From Halobacillus_A sp043497005 (GTDB lineage: Bacteria; Bacillota; Bacilli; Bacillales; Halobacillaceae), in the NCBI RefSeq assembly GCF_043497005.1, contig NZ_JBIEKE010000002.1:496001-560000 (forward strand): a DNA stretch of 64,000 bases. Direction: 5' to 3'. Both the position numbers and the translations under genes were made by a program. Positions 7,819 to 16,133 of the stretch are shown piece by piece; positions within the stretch are counted from its first letter, which is position 1; each line of letters begins with the position of its first letter. The notes beneath the pieces are model-generated. The model saw only the letters and a program-made list of their open reading frames with translations. It had not been told where the DNA came from and did not search any database.

Positions 7819-9312
7819 TTGGGTTTTTCCACTGAGCAAAAATTTTGGAATCTGTTAAAAGAGCAATCTTCTTTTGAAGAAGCTATTGGTTTAATGGCGT
7901 GGGATATGCGTACGAAAGCACCAAAGAAAGGGATTGAGAATCGTTCAGAAGTGATTGGCGTTCTCTCCGAAAAAGTTCATGAAATTCAGACGTGTGATGA
8001 AATAAAACACTATATAGACGAGCTTAAGCAAACAGCTTCCGATCCTAAATTAATTGCAGCCCTGCGTGAAACGGAGGAAACATATCATCGAACGAATAAA
8101 ATCCCTACACAGCTGTATAAGGAATTTGTAACGCTTCAGACTACTGCTGAGTCTAAATGGGCAGAAGCAAAAGAACAAAATGATTTTGAAGGTTTTCAGC
8201 CTTATTTAAAAGAGCTTGTTCGATATAATCGTGAATTTGCCGAGCTTTGGGGTTATGAAGACAATATTTATGATGCATTGCTGCACAATTATGAACCGGG
8301 TGTAACGGTGAAACAACTAGATCAAGTATTTCCTAAGGTTAGGGATGAATTAGCCGCGCTGTTAACAAAAATTCAAGATTCAAAGATATCGCCGGATCCC
8401 GCTATTTTACAAGGCCATTTTCCAAAGCAATCCCAAGAAGCCTTTAGCGAAGAGATTCTTAAGCGAATGAATTACGACTTCGAGGCTGGTCGTCTCGATG
8501 AAACCATTCACCCGTTCGCTATTGGTTTGAATACAAACGATGTACGTGTGACAACTAAATACGATGAAAGAGACTTCCGAACAGCTGTTTTTGGAACCAT
8601 TCATGAAGGGGGTCACGCCCTTTATGAACAAAATATCGATTCAGATTTATCTTTTACCCCTTTAGCAACAGGTACATCAATGGGAATTCATGAGTCTCAG
8701 TCGTTGTTCTGGGAAAACTTTATAGCACGCAGTCGTGAGTTTTGGGAAAATCATTATTCGCTCTTTCAATCTTATGCTCCTGATCGTTTTAAACAAGTTT
8801 CCTTTGATGATTTTTTCCTGGCGGTGAATGAAGTGAAGCCTTCCCTTATTCGCATTGAGGCGGATGAATTGACTTATTGTCTTCACATCATGGTTCGCTA
8901 TGAACTGGAAAAAGCTTTAATAAATGGTGAAATTGAGGTAGAACAACTGCCTGAGTTATGGAATGAAAAAATGGCAACGTACTTAGGGGTCGTACCAGAT
9001 AGTGATTCCACAGGAGTTCTTCAAGATATTCACTGGGCAGGAGGAGACTTTGGCTATTTTCCATCCTATGCGTTAGGTTATATGTATGCAGCACAAATTA
9101 ATAACGCCATGAGAAAAGATGTAAACGTTCCGGCTGCCGTAAGATCAGGAGATTTTCAGCTTATTAAAACCTGGCTTTCAGATCGTATTCATCAATACGG
9201 GAAGATGAAGAAACCTTTAGAAATCTTAGAAGAAGTCACAGGGGAAGGACTTAATCCAGATGATTTAGTGACCTACCTCAGAAACAAATATAAACTCATT
9301 TATCAATTTTAA
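7819..9312 (+). CDS. ypwA: Metallocarboxypeptidase, M32 (Taq) family
   Basis: 497 residues, the usual length for thermostable carboxypeptidase 1. The zinc site HEGGH is at 262-266, followed by the family block GIHESQSLFWENFIARS (residues about 292-308) that supplies the third ligand. It releases C-terminal amino acids with broad specificity in the cytosol. Translation starts at TTG 7819 after GAGGGGG, 17 bases after the rlmL stop, so the two genes are probably co-transcribed, as ypsC and ypwA lie close together in B. subtilis. Confidence 0.92.
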   Translation: MGFSTEQKFWNLLKEQSSFEEAIGLMAWDMRTKAPKKGIENRSEVIGVLSEKVHEIQTCDEIKHYIDELKQTASDPKLIAALRETEETYHRTNKIPTQLYKEFVTLQTTAESKWAEAKEQNDFEGFQPYLKELVRYNREFAELWGYEDNIYDALLHNYEPGVTVKQLDQVFPKVRDELAALLTKIQDSKISPDPAILQGHFPKQSQEAFSEEILKRMNYDFEAGRLDETIHPFAIGLNTNDVRVTTKYDERDFRTAVFGTIHEGGHALYEQNIDSDLSFTPLATGTSMGIHESQSLFWENFIARSREFWENHYSLFQSYAPDRFKQVSFDDFFLAVNEVKPSLIRIEADELTYCLHIMVRYELEKALINGEIEVEQLPELWNEKMATYLGVVPDSDSTGVLQDIHWAGGDFGYFPSYALGYMYAAQINNAMRKDVNVPAAVRSGDFQLIKTWLSDRIHQYGKMKKPLEILEEVTGEGLNPDDLVTYLRNKYKLIYQF

Positions 9313-9652
9313 AAAAGAACCCGAAAAGCGGTTAATAAGATAGAGAACTTGAAATGCGCCGCTTTCCTCGGAGGACTCTAAGGTGGCGGCCCTTTCTTTT
9401 GAACAGAGTGAGATCTATAAACCGACAGAGCGTTCCTGAAACTCATTAAATGTTTTGTTTCTTACGCTAAATCAGATTCATTCATATTCCCTTCTAACAT
9501 GTAATGTATTCTTGAAGAGATGGCTTATTCGAACTCTTCTGCTACTTCCTCGTTCTTATCTTTTAACTAAAGACGCCTATTCACATATACTTACTATTTC
9601 GCATAATTCGTGTGTATTAAGCCACCTTATTCTTAAAGAGGTGGATTGGAAA
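9313..9652 (+). other. 340-base gap between the M32 peptidase and bpsA
   Basis: No gene supported. The frame in front of bpsA is open from 9455 but lacks a ribosome site and family similarity. It holds a GC-richer patch at about 9357-9395 (GCGCCGC ... GGTGGCGGC), which could fold as a weak terminator. Just before bpsA is a stem, CCACCT (9622-9627) with AGGTGG (9639-9644), that would cover the bpsA ribosome site. Confidence 0.5.
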
Positions 9653-10738
9653 ATGGCTTTTATTTTATCATGTAGTATCAAGGAAGCGGAATATAATTAT
9701 AAGCAGCAGGATATTCAAGAGCTGATTGCTAATGTATTTCCTATAAAAAAAGCAGATAAACAAAAATTAATGCCGATTTTTAGCAATAGTGAAATTAAAA
9801 ATCGCCAACTAGCTTTCCCATTAGAATGGTATACAAAGGAACGGCAGCTGCAAGAAGTAAACGCCTCATATTGTGAACGGGTGATCAGCTATAGTAAACA
9901 AGCTGCTTTGACGTGTTTATCTAACCGTAACTTTATTAAAAGAGAAATTGATCCTAAGGAAATTGACCATATTCTTTTCGTATCTTCTACGGGGGTAGCT
10001 ACTCCCACCATTGATGCTTATTTAATAGATGAGCTCGGTCTGCGTGAGAATATTAAACGCAGCCCAATATTTGGTCTTGGATGTGCTGGAGGCACAAGTG
10101 CCGTAGGGAAAGCTTTCGATTACTTAAAAGGAGCACCCAAAAGCAATGTCCTCATCATTTGTGCAGAATTGTGCAGTGTGACCTTTCAACATAATGATAC
10201 AAGAATAAGTAATTTTGTAGGATCTGCATTATTTGGTGACGGGACATCTGCTTTGTTAGTGGTAGGAGAAGGTTCATCTCTGCTGCATGAAAAAATTGCC
10301 CCAGTACCTAAAGTGACATCATCGAGTACAAAAACTAAACCTCATAGTCAATCTGTTATGGGGTGGCGAGTAGTGAATTCAGGTTTTGAAGTTATTTTCA
10401 ATAAAAGCATACCTAAATTGGTTGAAAGTTTCTGGAAATCGCATATGGAAGAAAGGTTAGCAGCATTAAACATGGCAGCAGTTGACTTGCCTTTTATTGT
10501 CGCTCATCCCGGCGGGAAAAAAGTGATCGAGGCTTTTGTTTCCACGCTAGGAATTTCTGAGCAAGCTGTATCTTATTCAAGAGAAGTTCTATCCCGCCAT
10601 GGCAATATGTCCTCTCCAACGGTCCATTTTGTCCTGCATCAAGTTATGCTTGAAAAACCAACAGCAGGGACAAAATCTTTTATGACCTCGTTAGGACCTG
10701 GTTTTTCATCAGAAATTGTGAGTCTGGAGTGGGTTTAG
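9653..10738 (+). CDS. bpsA: Type III polyketide synthase (alkylpyrone synthase)
   Basis: 361 residues, chalcone-synthase-like. The catalytic triad is readable: Cys144 in GLGCAGG, His285 in AHPGGKK and Asn318 in RHGNMSS. In B. subtilis, BpsA condenses long-chain acyl-CoA with malonyl units to make alkylpyrones. The true start is MAFILS at 9653, which matches BpsA and follows AGAGGTGG; the 66 upstream open codons are not part of it. The start of bpsB follows 1 base after the stop, giving a tight two-gene operon. The ribosome site can be covered by a hairpin. Confidence 0.92.
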   Translation: MAFILSCSIKEAEYNYKQQDIQELIANVFPIKKADKQKLMPIFSNSEIKNRQLAFPLEWYTKERQLQEVNASYCERVISYSKQAALTCLSNRNFIKREIDPKEIDHILFVSSTGVATPTIDAYLIDELGLRENIKRSPIFGLGCAGGTSAVGKAFDYLKGAPKSNVLIICAELCSVTFQHNDTRISNFVGSALFGDGTSALLVVGEGSSLLHEKIAPVPKVTSSSTKTKPHSQSVMGWRVVNSGFEVIFNKSIPKLVESFWKSHMEERLAALNMAAVDLPFIVAHPGGKKVIEAFVSTLGISEQAVSYSREVLSRHGNMSSPTVHFVLHQVMLEKPTAGTKSFMTSLGPGFSSEIVSLEWV

Positions 10739-10739
10739 G

Positions 10740-11261
10740 ATGTGGTTGTTTATTTTTTTAATTTTTCAGCGCCTGGCGGAATTGTGTATAGCTAAGCAAA
10801 ATAAAAAGTGGATGATAAAGCACGGAGGAGTTGAAGTAGAGGCGAAGCATTATCAATTATTTATTTGGCTGCACACCCTTTTCTTTCTCTCTATTTTTAT
10901 GGAGTGGTCTATTTTTAAGGGAGGCGTTTTATGGTTATCTCCTTTCTTACTTGTTCTGTTTGTAACGTTACAGGGATTAAGAGTTTGGTGTATAGCTTCA
11001 CTGGGGAGGAAATGGAATACGAGGATTATTGTGATTCCGAATGAGCCTCTTATTGAGCGAGGGCCCTATCAATATATCAAACACCCTAATTACATGATTG
11101 TATTCTTTGAATTGCTGGTAATTCCGCTGCTATTCCAAGCTTTTGTGACGGCTTTTTTATTTCCACTATTGCACCTGCTCGTTCTTATGATCCGTGTTCC
11201 CGCAGAAGAACGTGCGTTGTCAGGAAAACTATTTATGAGAGAAAAACAGGACACCAATTGA
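10740..11261 (+). CDS. bpsB: Alkylpyrone O-methyltransferase, isoprenylcysteine carboxyl methyltransferase family
   Basis: 173 residues with several membrane helices (about 1-12, 40-58, 65-85 and 120-150). The ICMT signature runs from RKWNTRIIVIPNEPLIERGPYQYIKHPNY (residues about 90-118), the SAM- and substrate-binding region. The B. subtilis partner BpsB methylates the alkylpyrones made by BpsA to alkylpyrone methyl ethers. Its tight spacing to bpsA supports the same role. A hairpin with a T run follows the stop. Confidence 0.88.
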   Translation: MWLFIFLIFQRLAELCIAKQNKKWMIKHGGVEVEAKHYQLFIWLHTLFFLSIFMEWSIFKGGVLWLSPFLLVLFVTLQGLRVWCIASLGRKWNTRIIVIPNEPLIERGPYQYIKHPNYMIVFFELLVIPLLFQAFVTAFLFPLLHLLVLMIRVPAEERALSGKLFMREKQDTN

Positions 11262-11262
11262 C

Positions 11263-11288
11263 GTCAAGTGATTCCCACTTGGCTTTTT
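11263..11288 (+). terminator. Terminator of bpsAB
   Basis: Short stem TCAAGTG / CACTTGG with loop ATTCC, then TTTTTATTTTG. Confidence 0.6.
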
Positions 11289-11351
11289 ATTTTGTATAAT
11301 AGAAGTATTGCGAATTTTGTCGATAACGGTTTTAAAGATAAGGAGAATGTT

Positions 11352-11654
11352 ATGAAGTCAACTCATTCATTAGCTTATTACTTGGAGGACTTATGGTCAA
11401 AAGGCTTTAAATTGTCTGACGAGAATGTACACTTTATTTATTTTGGCAAAAATTCTACCAATACGGAAGATTGGAAGGTCATTTTAGCTCTTCAGATGAC
11501 GCTGAAGTTTCAAAAAAAGTTCGATCCCAGCTTTTACATAAGTTTGCTTGAGCATATATCAGATCGTTCCATTATGACGAAAAAGTCGGCGTATCAATCA
11601 TTGGAAGAACGCGGTTTATCAAATATGGAAACAAAAAAAAGAACCAGTTCCTAA
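11352..11654 (+). CDS. Small conserved Bacillaceae protein (DUF6123-like)
   Basis: 100 residues, soluble, no signal peptide. It contains LAYYLEDLWSKGFKLSDENVHFIYFGKNST and later FDPSFYISLLE, a pattern I associate with the uncharacterised DUF6123 family; this is recall, not a search. ATG 11352 follows TAAGGAG. The gene is convergent with rnhA and shares its terminator with it. Function unknown. Confidence 0.65.
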   Translation: MKSTHSLAYYLEDLWSKGFKLSDENVHFIYFGKNSTNTEDWKVILALQMTLKFQKKFDPSFYISLLEHISDRSIMTKKSAYQSLEERGLSNMETKKRTSS

Positions 11655-11673
11655 TCGATAGTTACTGGTTCTT
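11639..11673. terminator. Bidirectional terminator between the DUF6123-like gene and rnhA
   Basis: Arms AAGAACCAGT (11639-11648) and ACTGGTTCTT (11664-11673), flanked by A and T runs. It overlaps the 3' ends of both coding regions. Confidence 0.8.
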
Positions 11674-12045
11674 CTTCAATTCTTCACGAGCAAGACGATC
11701 TGCATGCTTGTTTTCTTTATCTGGAATCCATTTATAAAATACATAAGAAAAGTGCTTATGAAGAGCTAGTATTTTTTCTAACAGGGAAGCATAGGCTGGA
11801 TTTTTGCAATGCTCCGTGTCAGCTGAATGAACAACTAATTGCGAATCACTGCGTATAGAAATTATTTCTCCGCTGTAATATTGGCAGCAATATTCCAGCG
11901 CATAGATGACCGCGAGAAATTCGGCCTCGTGGTTGGAACAGGAGCCGAGGTATTTGCTGAATTTGTGACGATCTTTTATATAAATGCCAACTGCACTCGG
12001 TCCAGGATTGCCGGCTGTGGCTGCATCGGTATAAACTTCTATCAT
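11662..12045 (-). CDS. rnhA: Ribonuclease HI-type protein
   Basis: 127 residues with the RNase H fold: YTDAAT (Asp6), NHEAEF (Glu), RSDSQLV (Asp) and KHADRLA (Asp), the four acidic residues that bind metal. It cleaves RNA in RNA-DNA hybrids. It corresponds to B. subtilis YpdQ by neighbourhood (next to ypdP). YpdQ itself has been described as lacking normal RNase H activity, so activity here should not be assumed even though the acidic residues look complete. Cytosolic. Start ATG 12045, 18 bases after the ypdP stop, so probably one operon with ypdP. Confidence 0.85.
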   Translation of the reverse strand: MIEVYTDAATAGNPGPSAVGIYIKDRHKFSKYLGSCSNHEAEFLAVIYALEYCCQYYSGEIISIRSDSQLVVHSADTEHCKNPAYASLLEKILALHKHFSYVFYKWIPDKENKHADRLAREELKKNQ

Positions 12046-12063
12046 AGATCACTTGCCCCTTTG

Positions 12064-12738
12064 TTAAGAACGGTGGAATGTTTTTGCTGCATATAAAAAT
12101 GGTGTATCAATTAAGGCAACAATAAACTTGATAAGGTAGGTTGTCAAAAAGATCTCGAACCAAATATCAAGCGGATACTCTCCGTAAAAGGCTATCCCAC
12201 AAAAGATAGCCGTATCAAGCAATTGGCTCATCATCGTACTTCCGTTATTTCGAACCCAAAGTGTGCGTTCTGAAGTAAATATCTTTTTTAAATTGGCATA
12301 GAGCCAAACGTCGAAATATTGGCTGACAATATAAGCAATTAAGCTTCCTGCAGCTATTTTTGGCACAACTCCAAATAATATTTCCAAAGCTGGCTGGGCT
12401 ATATCTGCTTCAGATGGAGTGAACGTTAAGGTAATCTGCATCATGATGGTTAAAATAATGAGGGTGGAAAATCCCATCCAAACAGCTTTTTGTGCTTCTC
12501 GTTTCCCGTACTTTTCATTGATTAAATCAGTAGCTAAAAAGACAGTGCCATAAATAATATTTCCTAGTGTAGCGGTTAAACCAAATAATTCTACGGTTTT
12601 TACTACTTGGATATTAGCGACTACTGTAGACATACCTATCCATATAAATAAGCCTGATTTACCGAAGCTACGATAAACGACTAGTAATAAACTAAAGTTG
12701 ACGATGGCAAATAAAATCCATATCCATTCGTTGCTCAT
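12064..12738 (-). CDS. ypdP: Queuosine precursor transporter (YhhQ/COG1738 family)
   Basis: 224 residues, about six membrane helices. Family blocks include GNIIYGTVFLATDLINEKYGK and the C-terminal TTYLIKFIVALIDTPFLY. The E. coli relative YhhQ imports queuosine precursors preQ0/preQ1. Here a preQ1-I riboswitch overlaps the ribosome site, giving strong independent support. ATG 12738 follows TAAGGAGG; the open frame upstream of it is riboswitch and leader. Substrate preQ1 or preQ0 is inferred. Confidence 0.9.
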   Translation of the reverse strand: MSNEWIWILFAIVNFSLLLVVYRSFGKSGLFIWIGMSTVVANIQVVKTVELFGLTATLGNIIYGTVFLATDLINEKYGKREAQKAVWMGFSTLIILTIMMQITLTFTPSEADIAQPALEILFGVVPKIAAGSLIAYIVSQYFDVWLYANLKKIFTSERTLWVRNNGSTMMSQLLDTAIFCGIAFYGEYPLDIWFEIFLTTYLIKFIVALIDTPFLYAAKTFHRS

Positions 12739-12746
12739 ATAATTAT

Positions 12747-12787
12747 TCCTCCTTAGTTTTGGTGTCGCGGGAGGTTTTCGAACCGCG
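12747..12787 (-). promoter_or_regulatory. preQ1-I riboswitch controlling ypdP
   Basis: On the minus strand: P1 stem CGCGG / CCGCG (12783-12787 with 12766-12770), a 12-base loop TTCGAAAACCTC, then the conserved A-rich tail ACACCAAAACTAAGGA. This matches the class I preQ1 aptamer (stem, UUC loop start, A-rich tail ending CUAAGGA). The tail end is the ribosome site AAGGAGG, and the loop CCTC can pair with its GAGG. Ligand binding should therefore hide the ribosome site and stop translation when preQ1 is plentiful. Confidence 0.88.
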
Positions 12788-12802
12788 CAGCAGCAGCCTA
12801 TC

Positions 12803-12831
12803 ATTATACGTTTAACAACCGAAGATTGCAA
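12803..12831 (-). promoter_or_regulatory. Sigma-A promoter for ypdP-rnhA
   Basis: Minus strand: TTGCAA (12826-12831), 17-base spacer, TATAAT (12803-12808). The predicted start lies about 10 bases before the riboswitch stem. Confidence 0.75.
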
Positions 12832-12918
12832 TAGACAGGATTAGGAAATTCCTATTCTTAATATGGCTGATCTTCGGGTACAATAGAAGTAGACTGTTCG
12901 TTTAAAGGAGCTGTTAGG

Positions 12919-14589
12919 ATGAACTCTGATATTGAAATTGCTTTACAATCTAGTATGTCCCCGATTAAAAACATTGCGGAACGATTAAATTTATCAGAAA
13001 ATGATTGGGAACCTTATGGTCACTATAAAGCGAAATTATCTTCGCTCCTTGTAAGTGAGATGAATGACAAACCAGATGGAAAGATTATTTTAACCACTTC
13101 GATCAATCCAACACCTGCCGGGGAAGGAAAATCGACGGTTACCGTTGGTTTGGGACAGGCTCTTTGTCAGCTTAATCAAAAAGCGATTATTGCCTTAAGA
13201 GAACCTTCTCTTGGTCCAACCATGGGAATAAAAGGAGGAGCTTGTGGAGGAGGATATTCTCAGGTTTTACCTATGCAGGACATTAACCTGCATTTTACAG
13301 GTGATTTGCACGCGATTACATCTGCAAATAACGCACTTTCAGCGTTTATTGATAATCACATTCATCAAGGAAATGAATTACATATCGATCCTAGACGCAT
13401 TGGGTGGAAGCGAGTGATGGATTTAAATGACCGTGCTCTTCGTGAAGTAATTGTAGGGCTTGGCGGTCCTGTGAAAGGGGTACCTCGGGAAGACGGTTTT
13501 ACAATAACGGTAGCTTCTGAAATAATGGCTATCCTTTGCTTAGCTACCGACCTCGAAGATTTAAAAAAACGTCTAGCTGAGATTATTATCGGGTACACAT
13601 ATGATAAACAACCAGTCACAGTACGGCAGTTAGGGTTTGAAGGAGCTTTAACCTTGCTTCTCAATCAAGCGATTAAGCCAAATTTAGTTCAAACAATAGA
13701 GAACACGCCAGCTATTATCCATGGTGGTCCGTTCGCGAACATTGCTCACGGGTGTAATAGTTTAATGGCTACCAAGACAGCTGCTAAACTAGGGGATTAT
13801 GTGGTGACGGAAGCCGGATTTGGTGCAGATCTCGGAGCGGAAAAATTTCTAAACATAAAGGCGAGAGCAGGTAATTTTCAACCGGATGCTGTTGTAATCG
13901 TGGCTACGATTAGAGCCTTGAAAATGCACGGTGGCGTGGGTAAAAAAGATTTAGCATATAAAAATGTCGCTGCTTTAAAACGTGGTGTGGATAATTTAAA
14001 AAAACATATGGAAACCATTGAGCAATTCAATTTGCCTTTTGTGATCGCCATCAATCAATTTCCGACTGATACCAGTCAAGAGATTAATTTTCTAAAAGAA
14101 TGGTGTGTAAAGCAAGGTGCTGAGGTGTCCCTAGTGGAAGTATTTACTAAGGGAGGCGCTGGAGGACTAGATTTAGCCGAAAAAGTGATAAGATGCTGTA
14201 AAATAGGTCAAGGTTCTATAAGATATACGTATGAGCTTGATGATCCTGTGGAAGAAAAAATCCATAAAATTGCCACAAAAGTATACGGGGCCGGTCATGT
14301 TGAATTTACCTCGGCTGCGAGGAAGCAGCTGAAACAAATTAAGGAACATGGTCATAATCAGCTGCCTATATGTATGGCGAAATCACAATACTCGCTTTCT
14401 GACGACCCTTCCTTATTAGGACGTCCAAATGGATTTACTGTGACGGTGAGAGAATTACGCGTCTCTGCAGGGGCGGGATTCGTTGTAGCTTTAACCGGAG
14501 AGGTAATGACTATGCCGGGACTTCCTAAAAAACCGGCTGCTTTGAATATGGACGTACAAGAAAATGGAACGATAACTGGTTTGTTTTAA
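12919..14589 (+). CDS. fhs: Formate-tetrahydrofolate ligase
   Basis: 556 residues, normal for the ATP-dependent enzyme that joins formate to tetrahydrofolate to give 10-formyl-THF. The nucleotide-binding motif TPAGEGKST is at about 65-73, and EPSLGPTMGIKGGACGGGYSQV and DINLHFTGDLHAI are family blocks. ATG 12919 follows AAAGGAG. It is divergent from ypdP. One-carbon supply fits the thyA and dfrA genes 3-4 kb downstream. Confidence 0.95.
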   Translation: MNSDIEIALQSSMSPIKNIAERLNLSENDWEPYGHYKAKLSSLLVSEMNDKPDGKIILTTSINPTPAGEGKSTVTVGLGQALCQLNQKAIIALREPSLGPTMGIKGGACGGGYSQVLPMQDINLHFTGDLHAITSANNALSAFIDNHIHQGNELHIDPRRIGWKRVMDLNDRALREVIVGLGGPVKGVPREDGFTITVASEIMAILCLATDLEDLKKRLAEIIIGYTYDKQPVTVRQLGFEGALTLLLNQAIKPNLVQTIENTPAIIHGGPFANIAHGCNSLMATKTAAKLGDYVVTEAGFGADLGAEKFLNIKARAGNFQPDAVVIVATIRALKMHGGVGKKDLAYKNVAALKRGVDNLKKHMETIEQFNLPFVIAINQFPTDTSQEINFLKEWCVKQGAEVSLVEVFTKGGAGGLDLAEKVIRCCKIGQGSIRYTYELDDPVEEKIHKIATKVYGAGHVEFTSAARKQLKQIKEHGHNQLPICMAKSQYSLSDDPSLLGRPNGFTVTVRELRVSAGAGFVVALTGEVMTMPGLPKKPAALNMDVQENGTITGLF

Positions 14590-14642
14590 CGACTTTTAGT
14601 ACGAAAATACTAAATACTCGATTTGCTGGGAAGGAGAGAAGG

Positions 14643-15497
14643 ATGACTATAAAAATAGGTGTAACGGGCTGGGGCGACCATGCCTCTATTTATCCGGATC
14701 AAACAAGACCTGATGAAAAGCTGTCAGTTTATGCTTCTCATTTTCCTGTAGTTGAAGTAGATACAGCTTTTTATGCGATTCAACCCAGAACTCATTACGA
14801 AAAATGGCTGAACCAGACTCCGAACAATTTCACTTTTGTCATTAAAGCATTTCAACAATTGACAGGTCATGACCGTCAAACACGAACTGTGCAGGAAGCC
14901 AGAGACCTTGTGAAAGCTTATGAAGAGTCTATTCAGCCGGTCGTTGAGGCTGGTAAAGTGCAATCTCTGCTTTTTCAATTCCCACCTTGGTTTGACGTAA
15001 GGAAAGAACATATTCAAAAATTAAGGTTGATAAGAGAATGGCTCGAGCCCTACCCCCTGGCTTTAGAGTTTAGAAATCAAACGTGGTTTCATAAGAAATA
15101 TAGAAGGCAAACATTAGACTTTATGAAAGACTATGAGTGGATTCATACCATTTGTGATGAACCTCAAGCTGGAGAAGGGTCTGTACCATTAGTAGAAGCG
15201 ACTACACACCCCACCCAATCCCTTGTTAGATTTCATGGGAGAAATATACATGGTTGGAATAAGAATGGACGTAAAGATTGGCGGAAGGTCCGTTTTCTTT
15301 ATCGATATAATGAGGAAGAATTAAGAGAATGGGCAGAGAGAGTGAAGCGTCTGAAAAAAGAAACAAAAGAGGTGACTTTACTATTTAATAATAATTCAGG
15401 CGGAGATGCCGCAGATAATGCAAAACAGCTACAAGAGATGCTTAATATTGAGTACACCGACCTTAACCCGAGGCAAATGGATCTCTTTCAGTTTTAG
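14643..15497 (+). CDS. DUF72 family protein (YecE/YunF-like)
   Basis: 284 residues, TIM-barrel-like DUF72 fold. Typical blocks: GVTGWGDHASIYP at the start, FPVVEVDTAFYAIQ, FTFVIKAFQQLTGHDRQ, LALEFRNQTWF and VRFHGRN near the end. No biochemical role is firmly known for the family. ATG 14643 follows AAGGAGAG. The ypgQ gene follows after 9 bases, so co-transcription is likely. A TTTAGTA/TACTAAA inverted repeat lies between fhs and this gene (14595-14614). Confidence 0.85.
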   Translation: MTIKIGVTGWGDHASIYPDQTRPDEKLSVYASHFPVVEVDTAFYAIQPRTHYEKWLNQTPNNFTFVIKAFQQLTGHDRQTRTVQEARDLVKAYEESIQPVVEAGKVQSLLFQFPPWFDVRKEHIQKLRLIREWLEPYPLALEFRNQTWFHKKYRRQTLDFMKDYEWIHTICDEPQAGEGSVPLVEATTHPTQSLVRFHGRNIHGWNKNGRKDWRKVRFLYRYNEEELREWAERVKRLKKETKEVTLLFNNNSGGDAADNAKQLQEMLNIEYTDLNPRQMDLFQF

Positions 15498-15506
15498 AGG
15501 TGAACT

Positions 15507-16133
15507 ATGGAAAAAAAAGATGTTTTATGTAATGTCAGGAAATATGTATATGAGCAATTTTCATCCGAACCGACGGGACACGATTATTATCATATGAAAA
15601 GAGTGGCTCATTGGGCAAAAGAAATTGCACTTGATGAAGGAGCTGATCATTACACCGCAGAGCTGGCCGGCTGGCTTCATGATGTCGGCGATGCGAAGCT
15701 GTATGAAGATACAGAAGCTGCCTATCGGGAATTAAATGATTTTCTAACTTCATTAGAGGTGGAAGAACAGAAAAGAACAGAACTATTAACCATTATTAAA
15801 AGTGTATCTTTTTCAAAAGGACAGCTTCCTGCCTCCCATGAAGGAAAAATTGTACAAGATGCTGATCGATTAGATGCCATTGGTGCTGTAGGAATAGCGA
15901 GGACCTTTGCTTTTGGAGGATTAAAGAGTCAATTGATTTATGATGAATACTCAGATTCTTTGACTTCTATCCAGCATTTTTACGATAAGCTGCTAAAACT
16001 CAGCGATGGGATGTACACAAGAAGAGCTCAAATCGAAGCAAAACAGCGACACACTTTTATGGAGAATTATTTGAATCAATTTTACAGTGAATGGAACAGC
16101 GCAGAAAGAGCAGGTGAGCACAATGACAAATGA
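15507..16133 (+). CDS. ypgQ: HD-domain phosphohydrolase
   Basis: 208 residues. HD motif residues are visible: H in HDYYHMKRVAHWAK, HDVGDAK (the HD pair) and the later D of DADRLDAIGAVGIARTF. B. subtilis YpgQ hydrolyses (d)NTPs with release of pyrophosphate in vitro. Cytosolic. ATG 15507 follows TAGAGGTG. Its last codons overlap the thyA start by 11 bases, tying it to nucleotide metabolism in one operon. Confidence 0.87.
   Translation: MEKKDVLCNVRKYVYEQFSSEPTGHDYYHMKRVAHWAKEIALDEGADHYTAELAGWLHDVGDAKLYEDTEAAYRELNDFLTSLEVEEQKRTELLTIIKSVSFSKGQLPASHEGKIVQDADRLDAIGAVGIARTFAFGGLKSQLIYDEYSDSLTSIQHFYDKLLKLSDGMYTRRAQIEAKQRHTFMENYLNQFYSEWNSAERAGEHNDK

Noticed and set aside
9455..9652. N-terminal extension of bpsA by 66 codons
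   Set aside because: No ribosome site, no similarity to BpsA, and a good site directly before ATG 9653.
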